From: Anaerolineae bacterium
GTDB lineage: Bacteria; Chloroflexota; Anaerolineae; Aggregatilineales; Phototrophicaceae
DNA: 56,215 nt
NCBI GenBank assembly: GCA_026645945.1
Contig: JAPKMO010000012.1
Coordinates: 1 to 56,215 of the forward strand
Direction: 5' to 3'
Position numbers and translations under genes: made by a program. The notes below the pieces were generated by a model, which ran no database searches, was not told where the DNA came from, and saw only the letters and a list, made by a program, of their open reading frames with translations. This document shows, piece after piece, positions 18,934 to 25,539 of this stretch (its first letter is position 1; every line of letters begins with the position of its first letter).

Positions 18934-19596
18934 TTGGAAAACGGGCTTTTGCGGCGCACAGCCGCCGAACTGGTAGGCACATATGCGCTGGTGACGGCAG
19001 GCTGCGGCGCGGTGATGGTGAATGAACTTTCCGGCGCGCTCGGTCATGTTGGCGTGGCGCTCACCTTCGGGCTGGTCATCATGGTGATGATCGCGGCCAC
19101 CGGCCATCTCTCCGGCGCGCACTTTAACCCGGCGGTGACGCTGGCTTTCGCCCTGACGCGGCACTTCCCCCGGCGCGAAGTTGTGGCTTACGTGACTGGG
19201 CAGGCGTCCGGGGCGGTGCTGGGCGCGCTGACGCTGCGCGTTCTGGTGGGGGATGCAGCTCAACTAGGCGTTACGCTGCCGGCGGGTTCAGCGTGGCAGG
19301 CGTTCGGCCTGGAAGTGCTGCTGACGGCGGCTTTGATGTTCGTCATCATCTCGGTGGCGACCGACACCCGTGCTGTCGGCACCCCTGCCGCCGTTGCCAT
19401 CGGGTTCACGGTGGCGGCCAACGCGCTGTGGGGCGGGCCGATCAGCGGCGCTTCGATGAACCCGGCGCGTTCGTTCGGCCCGGCGCTGGTAGCCGGGGTC
19501 TGGGCCGACCAGTGGATTTACTGGATTGCCCCGGTTATCGGCGCGGCACTAGGCGCGCTGCTCTACCAGTTCGTGCGCCAGACAGATGCTGCCTAG
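18934..19596 (+). CDS. Aquaporin (AqpS-like candidate arsenite channel)
   Basis: This is a 220-residue MIP channel with both NPA boxes (HFNPAVT and SMNPARS) and six membrane segments. Alignment by eye to E. coli AqpZ keeps the selectivity-filter Phe43 (LTFGL) and Arg189 but replaces His174 by Ala and Thr183 by Ala. That is a wider pore than a water channel and suits small neutral solutes such as As(OH)3. In Sinorhizobium meliloti, AqpS replaces the ArsB pump in an arsR-aqpS-arsC operon, letting arsenite leave down its gradient. No ArsB or Acr3 gene is in this operon. It starts at TTG behind GGGGGAAG. Its stop overlaps the stop of the convergent LarA-like gene in a shared CTAG. Confidence 0.85.
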   Translation: MENGLLRRTAAELVGTYALVTAGCGAVMVNELSGALGHVGVALTFGLVIMVMIAATGHLSGAHFNPAVTLAFALTRHFPRREVVAYVTGQASGAVLGALTLRVLVGDAAQLGVTLPAGSAWQAFGLEVLLTAALMFVIISVATDTRAVGTPAAVAIGFTVAANALWGGPISGASMNPARSFGPALVAGVWADQWIYWIAPVIGAALGALLYQFVRQTDAA

Positions 19597-20855
19597 CGCA
19601 GCCGGTATAACATCTCGCCGGCCTTCGGCACGTACAGCAGCCCTTCGGCTTCGCGCCCCTGCCAGTCAGCCGGGTTGATGTCGTCCGGGTTCAGGTAATT
19701 CAGCCCCAGGCGGCGGCAGTCGTTCGGCGGGATGCGAGTCGCCAGCGTGACCTGGATGCGGGCGCGTTCGATGCCATTTTCATACAGGCCGCTGCCGCGC
19801 AGATGCGTGCCATGCGCCAGCACGCCAAGCGGGATGTGTTTGAAGCGATCCCACTGCTTCAGATAATAGTCGCGCACGTGGTAGCCGGCTTCGTAGATGT
19901 ATGCGCCGTGTACCCGGCTCACCGTGTCCAGATGTGGGGCGTAAACGATGACCTCGCCGCCGTCGGCGATGGCCGGTTCGAGTTTGTACATGGCTTTGGC
20001 CGCCGTCCACAGCTCGTCGTACATGGCCGGGGCGTGAGACAGCACCCGCCGGTAAGGCGTTTGTACCCAGCGGATATGGCGCTCGGCGGAAAGATCGGCG
20101 GCAGCTTCCCAGGCGTCCAGGTGATCGCCGACAAAGATACCGGCCAGATCGTTGCCAACCACCACCAGGCTGACCAGCGTCACCGGCGTGGGCAGGCAGG
20201 CGGCGGCAGCGTGAATCATGTCGCGCACCGGCGTGTGTTTGATGCCGATGGTGTTCGGGATGGTGATAAGCGCGCCCAGCCAGTGAGTCGTGTTAATCAT
20301 CTCCGCGCCGGAAATGCCGGGAAACAGGTACTTCGCCCCGCCGCTGAAGCCGACGACTTCGTGCGGGAAGGTCGGGCCGATGATGAGGATATGGTCGTAT
20401 TCCAGCGCGCGCCGGTTGATGCGGATGGGCGTATCGCCGCCGAGCGATGGATGCCAGTTTTCACCGGCGATCTGCTCAATCTGCGCTTGTTCCAGCACGC
20501 CGATCTCAACCAGCGCGCCGGGGTCGTCCCAGGCATGGTTGAGCAGGCCGATATGCCGGTAGGTTGTTTCATGCTCCGCGCGGGTGATGCCGACCAGCGC
20601 GCACAGCGCGTCCGGGTCGAGCGGCGGGTGTGTGCCGAGCGCAACCATAAAATCGAGCTGCTGTGCGTCGTGCAGCAGGGCGACCACCAGCCGGAACAGC
20701 AGGGGCAGGGGGGCAGTGCGGGTGTGGTCGGGGATGAGGGCGAGGATGCGGGAGCGGCCAAAGCGCCCGGCCAGCCCTGCCGCCAGGGTTTGCCGAACGC
20801 TATCGGCGTCCAGTTGCGCCCCTTCCGGCGCAGTTGCCTGGGCAAAAACGGGCAT
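19593..20855 (-). CDS. LarA-like nickel-dependent hydroxyacid racemase/epimerase
   Basis: LarA uses a nickel-pincer nucleotide bound to a lysine to racemise lactate; homologues act on other 2-hydroxyacids including aldonates. This 420-residue product keeps the key residues: DHTR (43-46), GTH (H76), then H165, K175 and H191 spaced exactly as His174, Lys184 and His200 of Lactiplantibacillus LarA (PHEVVGFSGGAKYLFPGI ... TTHWLG). The chosen ATG (before PVFAQATAPEG) has GGAGGG 8 bases upstream, inside the end of the SDR gene; a start 5 codons earlier would overlap that gene. The larB, larC and larE cofactor genes are not in the window. With the SDR upstream it may process a sugar acid. Confidence 0.85.
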   Translation of the reverse strand: MPVFAQATAPEGAQLDADSVRQTLAAGLAGRFGRSRILALIPDHTRTAPLPLLFRLVVALLHDAQQLDFMVALGTHPPLDPDALCALVGITRAEHETTYRHIGLLNHAWDDPGALVEIGVLEQAQIEQIAGENWHPSLGGDTPIRINRRALEYDHILIIGPTFPHEVVGFSGGAKYLFPGISGAEMINTTHWLGALITIPNTIGIKHTPVRDMIHAAAACLPTPVTLVSLVVVGNDLAGIFVGDHLDAWEAAADLSAERHIRWVQTPYRRVLSHAPAMYDELWTAAKAMYKLEPAIADGGEVIVYAPHLDTVSRVHGAYIYEAGYHVRDYYLKQWDRFKHIPLGVLAHGTHLRGSGLYENGIERARIQVTLATRIPPNDCRRLGLNYLNPDDINPADWQGREAEGLLYVPKAGEMLYRLR

Positions 20856-20856
20856 T

Positions 20857-21690
20857 CTATACCCCTCCATAGGCGCTAAAGCCGCCGTCCACCGGCACGA
20901 CGATGCCGGTCACAAACCGGCTGGCATCGCTGAGCAGCCACAGCACCGTACCCAACAGGTCTTCCGGTTCGCCGAAGCGTTTCATCGGCGTGTGGTCTAA
21001 AATCTGCTGGCCGCGCGGGGTCAGGCTGCCGGTTTGTTCGTCCATCAGCAGGTAGCGATTTTGCCTTCCGATGAAAAAGCCAGGCGCGACGGCATTTACG
21101 CGGATGGCTGGGTTGTATTCCAGCGCCATATGGACGGCCAGCCATTGGGTGAAGTTGGCAACGGCGGCTTTCGCGCCGGAATAAGCCGGCACGCGGGTGA
21201 GTGGGCGCAGCGCCGCCATAGACGACAGGTTTAAAATCACGCCGCTGCCGCGTTCGGCCATACCGCGCCCAAACACTTGGCAGGGAATGATCGTGCCGAG
21301 CATGTTCAGGTCGAGAATCTCACGCAGGGTTTGTTCCGGCAGATCAAAAAAAGGGCGTTCGGCGGACGTGGTGGCGGTGGGCTGGTTGCCGCCGGCTGCG
21401 TTGATGAGCGTATCCACTGGGCCGAATTCCTGCCGGATGAGCGCCTCGGCCTGAAGCAGCGTATCGCGTTCCAGGACGTTGGCGTAAAAAGCGGCGGCGC
21501 TGCCGGGGCCGCTGCCCAGGCGTTTTTGCAGCGGTTCGGCCAGTTCCGGGCTGCGGTCGAGGATCGCCACGTTCGCGCCCATCCCGACCAGCGCACAGGC
21601 GATTTCGCCGCCCAGGACGCCGGAACCGCCGGATACGGCGATTGTCCGCCCTTTGAAGTTGTACATTGCGGTCAGTTCTTCCAGATTCAT
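20857..21690 (-). CDS. SDR oxidoreductase, D-mannonate oxidoreductase-like
   Basis: This is a 277-residue short-chain dehydrogenase. The nucleotide loop is VSGGSGVLGGEIA (SGGSGVLG for TGxxxGxG), followed by AGGNQP at the NAG position, and the catalytic pair in YSGAK. The C-terminal stretch NRYLLMDEQTGSLTPRGQQ then DHTPMKRFGEPEDLLGTVLW closely recalls the Bacillus-type mannonate oxidoreductase (fructuronate reductase) group. The start ATG before NLEELTAMYNF has AGGGGGAA upstream. It overlaps nothing and is one base from the LarA-like start, so the two are translationally linked. It is likely to oxidise or reduce a sugar acid; the exact substrate is inferred from similarity only. Confidence 0.8.
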   Translation of the reverse strand: MNLEELTAMYNFKGRTIAVSGGSGVLGGEIACALVGMGANVAILDRSPELAEPLQKRLGSGPGSAAAFYANVLERDTLLQAEALIRQEFGPVDTLINAAGGNQPTATTSAERPFFDLPEQTLREILDLNMLGTIIPCQVFGRGMAERGSGVILNLSSMAALRPLTRVPAYSGAKAAVANFTQWLAVHMALEYNPAIRVNAVAPGFFIGRQNRYLLMDEQTGSLTPRGQQILDHTPMKRFGEPEDLLGTVLWLLSDASRFVTGIVVPVDGGFSAYGGV

Positions 21691-21717
21691 CGTTTTCCCC
21701 CTGCGGATGGTGGCCGG

Positions 21718-21723
21718 ATTATA
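21718..21723 (-). promoter_or_regulatory. -10 box for the SDR/LarA operon
   Basis: A perfect TATAAT lies 28 bases before the SDR start on the minus strand. The -35 position is weak. A short GCCT...AGGC inverted repeat directly upstream could bind a regulator. Confidence 0.4.
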
Positions 21724-21828
21724 GCCTAAAAAAGCAGGCAAGCGGGATGTATTTTCTTATGGATGCGGTACAATTTACAGCCATTCCGATCATAATCAAT
21801 GGAGAAAGCATTAAGGAGCTTTTGTGAT

Positions 21829-22791
21829 ATGCTGCCAATTTTAGCACTTCATATACCGGATGGATTCCTGTCGGTCCCGGTTGCGGCTGCCGGGTGGCTG
21901 ATGATGCTGGTGCTGGTGGGGGTGGCGCTGCGTCAGACGCGCGACCAGCTTGGCGAGCGGCAGATTCCACTGATGGGCATTCTGGCAGCGTTCGTGTTCG
22001 CGGCGCAGATGATTAATTTCCCGGTGGCGGGCGGCACGTCCGGCCACCTGATCGGCGGCGCGCTGGTGGCCGTGCTGCTTGGCCCCTGGGCTGCCGTGTT
22101 GGTGATGACCAGTGTGGTCGGGGTACAGGCGCTGCTGTTCCAGGATGGTGGGCTGCTGGCGTTGGGCTTTAATGTGGTCAACATGGGGATCATCAGCGCA
22201 TTTGTAGGGTATGCGGCCTACGCTTTCGCCCGCCGGATGATGGGCGAAACGTTCGCTGCGACGGCGGTCGGCGCGGCGGCGGGCGCGTGGCTGGGCGTGG
22301 AAGCGGCGGCCATCGCTACCGCGCTGCAGCTGGCGATTTCCGGCACGTCGCCGCTGGACGTAGCCCTGCCGGCGATGGCGGGCGTTCACGCGCTGATCGG
22401 CATCGGCGAGGCGCTGATTACGGTGGGCGCGCTGGCCTTCATCCGCCAGACACGGCCTGATTTGCTGGGGCAGCCGGGGCGCGCGGCCACGCGCGGCGCG
22501 GGTTGGGTCGCCGCCGGGCTGTTGATTGCGCTGGCCGTTACACTGGTTTCGCCGCTGGCCGACCCGAACCCGGACGGCTTGGAACGGGTGGCCGAAGATC
22601 ATGGATTCATTGAAGCGGCACAGCCGCCGGCCTATGAAATCCTGCCGGATTATACCATCCCGTTCATCGAGGATGCCGCGCTGACGACCATCGTTTCCGG
22701 CATTATTGGGGTGTTGATTGTGGGCGGCATTGGCTTTGGGCTGGCGCGGCTGGCCGTGTCGCGCCGGAAAGAAACCACCGGCGCCGGTTGA
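21829..22791 (+). CDS. cbiM: ECF-type Ni/Co transporter substrate component CbiM with PDGLE tail
   Basis: CbiM/NikM is the metal-recognition membrane protein of energy-coupling-factor cobalt or nickel uptake. The conserved HIPDGFLS lies at residues 8-15, preceded by a short LPILAL extension rather than the usual initiating Met-His; AAGGAG upstream supports this ATG over the longer frame. Several membrane segments follow. Residues about 240-320 carry PNPDGLERVAED, a PDGLE/CbiN-like domain with a final membrane segment, so M and N functions are fused. The N-terminal histidine is the metal ligand in NikM, so the six-residue extension is odd. The adjacent LarA-like enzyme makes nickel the more likely cargo. 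Confidence 0.9.
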   Translation: MLPILALHIPDGFLSVPVAAAGWLMMLVLVGVALRQTRDQLGERQIPLMGILAAFVFAAQMINFPVAGGTSGHLIGGALVAVLLGPWAAVLVMTSVVGVQALLFQDGGLLALGFNVVNMGIISAFVGYAAYAFARRMMGETFAATAVGAAAGAWLGVEAAAIATALQLAISGTSPLDVALPAMAGVHALIGIGEALITVGALAFIRQTRPDLLGQPGRAATRGAGWVAAGLLIALAVTLVSPLADPNPDGLERVAEDHGFIEAAQPPAYEILPDYTIPFIEDAALTTIVSGIIGVLIVGGIGFGLARLAVSRRKETTGAG

Positions 22792-23579
22792 TGAATTTTT
22801 CGCTTCAGGAACGGTATCGAGCCGGTGACAGCCTCCTGCACCGGCTCGACCCGCGTATCAAGGTAGTTGTGACGCTGGTTTTGATCGTCGGCATCGTGAT
22901 GACACCATCGGCGGCGTGGCCGGCTTATGCGCTGCTGTGGGTGCTGCTGGGCGGCCTGGCGCTGCTGGGCCGGCTGGGTTTCTGGCGGTTGGCGCGGACA
23001 GCGGGGCTGGCGCTGCCCTTCAGCCTGGCAGCCGCTACGCTGATGTTCACCACGCCCGGAAATGAAGTGCTGCGCGTGTTCGGCCTGGTGGTCAGCGACG
23101 CCGGCCTGGCGCGGTTTGCGGCCGTCCTGTTAAAAAGCTGGCTGGCTGTACAGGCCGCGCTGCTGCTGGCGATGACCACGCCCTTTACCGATCTTTTGTG
23201 GGCGCTGGCGAGCCTGCGTTTGCCCCAAACGCTGGTTGCCATTATCGGGTTGATGTACCGCTATCTGTTCACACTGCGCGACGAGGCCGAACGCCTGATG
23301 CGGGCGCGGGCGGCGCGCAGCGGCAGCGCGGCGAATCACCGGTCGGGGGGCAGCCTGGGGTGGCGGGCGCGAGTAGCGGGTGGGATGGTCGGCAGCCTGT
23401 TTTTACGCAGTTACGAACGCAGCGAGCGGGTTTACGCGGCCATGCTGGCGCGCGGTTATACGGGGCGGATGCGGGCGCTTGACCCGCCGCCGCTGAGATG
23501 GCAGGCGGTGGTATTGGGCGGCGTGCCGCTGGCCGCGCTGGCGATTATTCAACTGCTGGCCGCAAGATGGTGGGCCTGA
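22791..23579 (+). CDS. cbiQ: ECF transporter transmembrane coupling protein CbiQ
   Basis: CbiQ is the T component that couples the substrate protein CbiM to the ATPase. The 262-residue product begins SLQERYRAGDSLLHRLDPRIKVV, typical of the family, and carries the two coupling Ala-Arg-Gly-like motifs (MRARAARSGS and MLARGYTG) that touch the ATPase. Its ATG shares one base with the cbiM stop (TGATG), indicating coupled translation. Confidence 0.9.
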   Translation: MNFSLQERYRAGDSLLHRLDPRIKVVVTLVLIVGIVMTPSAAWPAYALLWVLLGGLALLGRLGFWRLARTAGLALPFSLAAATLMFTTPGNEVLRVFGLVVSDAGLARFAAVLLKSWLAVQAALLLAMTTPFTDLLWALASLRLPQTLVAIIGLMYRYLFTLRDEAERLMRARAARSGSAANHRSGGSLGWRARVAGGMVGSLFLRSYERSERVYAAMLARGYTGRMRALDPPPLRWQAVVLGGVPLAALAIIQLLAARWWA

Positions 23580-23590
23580 ACGAGCGGGTT

Positions 23591-24313
23591 ATGAGTCACC
23601 ATACTATCGAAGTCGAGAATCTGTCGTTCCGGTATCCTGATGGCCGTCTGGCGCTGGATGACGTTTCGCTGACGGTCGCGCCGGACGAAAAAGTGGCACT
23701 GGTCGGCCCGAACGGCAGCGGAAAATCCACGCTGCTGCTGCACCTTAACGGTGTGCTTCGCAGCCCGACCGGTACGATCCGGCTGGGCGGCCTGCCGCTG
23801 AACGACCGCAACCTGGGGCAGATTCGCGCCTGGGTGGGGCTGGTTTTTCAGAACCCGGACGACCAGCTTTTTTCGCCGCGCGTGTACCAGGATGTGGCTT
23901 TTGGCCCGCTGCATATGGGTCTGCCGGAGGCCGAGGTTCGGGCGCGGGTGGAGCGGGCGCTGGCGGTGGTGGGCATGGGCGATTATGCCGAGCGGGTGAG
24001 CTTTCATTTAAGCGTCGGCGAGAAAAAACGTATCGCCATCGCCACCGTGCTGAGCATGGAGCCAAAAATCCTGGTTCTGGACGAGCCTTCCGCCGGTTTA
24101 GACCCCCGCGCGCGCCGCCACCTGATCGCGCTGCTGCGCGATCTAAAGCAGCAGACCATGCTCATCAGCACCCACGATATGCGGCTGGCCGCCGAATTGT
24201 GCGCGCGGGCGGTCGTGCTGGACGGCGGGCGCGTGGTGGCGGAAGGCCCGACCGAACATATCTTGAACGATGCCGATCTGCTGGAACGTCACGGCCTGGA
24301 GAAACCCTTCTAA
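23591..24313 (+). CDS. cbiO: ECF transporter ATP-binding protein CbiO
   Basis: This is the ATPase of the metal uptake system. Walker A is GPNGSGKST, the Q-loop FQNPDDQLF is characteristic of ECF ATPases, the signature is LSVGEKKRIAIATVL, and Walker B is LVLDEPSAGLDP. Length is 240 residues from the ATG before SHHTIEVENLSFRYP; an upstream in-frame ATG at 23567 would overlap cbiQ. A single ATPase suggests a homodimer. The signature reads LSVGE rather than the more common LSGGQ, as in many CbiO proteins. Confidence 0.9.
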   Translation: MSHHTIEVENLSFRYPDGRLALDDVSLTVAPDEKVALVGPNGSGKSTLLLHLNGVLRSPTGTIRLGGLPLNDRNLGQIRAWVGLVFQNPDDQLFSPRVYQDVAFGPLHMGLPEAEVRARVERALAVVGMGDYAERVSFHLSVGEKKRIAIATVLSMEPKILVLDEPSAGLDPRARRHLIALLRDLKQQTMLISTHDMRLAAELCARAVVLDGGRVVAEGPTEHILNDADLLERHGLEKPF

Positions 24314-24350
24314 CGGGTGAATAAACCCATTAGACTGTCCCTGAGTGGAC

Positions 24351-24409
24351 AGCGGGCTGAAGCCTGCTGCCAGTGGGCTAAAGCCGACAGGGGGCTTAAG
24401 CCCCCTGTC
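24351..24409. repeat. Palindromic repeat, GGGCTTAAGCCC class (three units)
   Basis: Three tandem units share the core GGGCT-(n)-AAGCC: AGCGGGCTGAAGCCTGCT, CAGTGGGCTAAAGCC, then the perfect 24-bp palindrome at 24386-24409 (GACAGGGGGCTT followed by its complement). Flanking ATAAAC (left) and GTTTATCCGT (right) also occur inverted at the related copy near 56.0 kb. It lies between convergent cbiO and a kinase gene and could also terminate transcription, with CTTTTTCG beyond it. Confidence 0.7.
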
Positions 24410-24438
24410 TATCAGGCTGATTCTTTTTCGTTTATCCG

Positions 24439-25539
24439 TCAGACTACCGGCAGGCTGATGGTGATCTGCGTGCCTTTGCCGATCACCGAATCAAGCTGCA
24501 TCGTTCCCCGGTGCAGTTCGATGATACGGCGCGCCAGCGGCAGACCCAGGCCAAGCCCCTGCTGTTCGTGGTTTTCGCGGTTGATCTGCTGGAAGTCGCT
24601 CATCGCGTTTGCGATCTGGTCGGCGGGGATGCCTATGCCCTGATCGGTGATTGTAACCCACACCCGACCGTCGGCCCCCCACTGCGAAATAACGATGTTC
24701 CGATCATCTGGCGAGTAGTTCAGCGCGTTGGTGATGAGTTCCGCCAGGGCATGTTTGAGCGCATCCATCTGGCAGACGACCGTAGCAAGGCGGTCATGGT
24801 CGTGAAGTTCGATCTGACCGTCCCGGTTGCGGTAGGCGAAACCGCGCGCCAGGTTGATGGCAACGGCCATGATTTCCCACAACTGCACGCGGAATCCGGT
24901 TTCATTGATGGTCTGCCAGTTTAACACCCCGGTTTCCAACTGGGCCCAAAAGATGATTTGTTCAGTAATGTGCCGCAGGCGCTGGCTGTTGCCGCGCAGC
25001 GCGTCCAGCATCTCGTTCAACTCCTGCGCGGAAAGCTGCCCGACCTGCCGGGCGATTAAGTCCTGGGTGGTGATGAGCGAGGCCAGCGGCGTTCGTAATT
25101 CGTGAGTGATGAGCCGGATGAGACTGCGGCGGGCTTGTTCCAAATCCTGCGCACCTGCGTCCTTCATGAGCGCATGTCTGGTCAGCCGGGCGCGGGTCGC
25201 CGCCAGCAGTTCGGCTTCGGTGAACGGTTTGGTCAGGTAATCGTCGGCGCCCAGTTCCATGCCGTGCCGCATAAAAGTGCGGTCGGCGCGGGCCGTCAGA
25301 AAAATAAACGGCGTGGTCGCCAGGGCGGCGTCTTCCCGGATTTTAAGCAAAACGTCGTAGCCGCTTAGATGCGGCATGGCGATGTCGCAGATGACCAGAT
25401 CGGGCCGGTGCTGGCGAACCATTTCTACGCCAACCAGCCCATCCTGCGCTTCCAGTACGTCATAACCTTCCAGATTTAGGAATTCGACGATATTTTCCCG
25501 GATAGGCTGTTCATCCTCAATAACCAGAATGGTACTCAT
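24439..25539 (-). CDS. Receiver - histidine kinase hybrid (REC-HisKA-HATPase)
   Basis: The 366-residue protein starts with a receiver domain (acid pair E9/D10, phospho-acceptor D52 in VICDIAMP, K104 in LTKPF), then a HisKA helix with H146 in ITHELRTPLASL, then a HATPase domain (N-box NALNYSPDD, G1 DQGIGIP, G2 GLGLGLPLARR). No membrane segment and no DNA-binding output is present. The receiver at the front suggests that another kinase controls its autokinase activity. Its ATG overlaps the stop of the large sensor kinase upstream by 4 bases, making that kinase the natural phosphodonor. Confidence 0.9.
   Translation of the reverse strand: MSTILVIEDEQPIRENIVEFLNLEGYDVLEAQDGLVGVEMVRQHRPDLVICDIAMPHLSGYDVLLKIREDAALATTPFIFLTARADRTFMRHGMELGADDYLTKPFTEAELLAATRARLTRHALMKDAGAQDLEQARRSLIRLITHELRTPLASLITTQDLIARQVGQLSAQELNEMLDALRGNSQRLRHITEQIIFWAQLETGVLNWQTINETGFRVQLWEIMAVAINLARGFAYRNRDGQIELHDHDRLATVVCQMDALKHALAELITNALNYSPDDRNIVISQWGADGRVWVTITDQGIGIPADQIANAMSDFQQINRENHEQQGLGLGLPLARRIIELHRGTMQLDSVIGKGTQITISLPVV

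Noticed and set aside
19803-20879. 358-residue open frame opposite the LarA-like gene
   Set aside because: Antisense shadow; the LarA-like frame keeps all catalytic residues.
21740-21828. Possible cobalamin or other metal riboswitch upstream of cbiM
   Set aside because: Only about 90-140 bases are available and no B12-box-like or NiCo-type structure could be made out.
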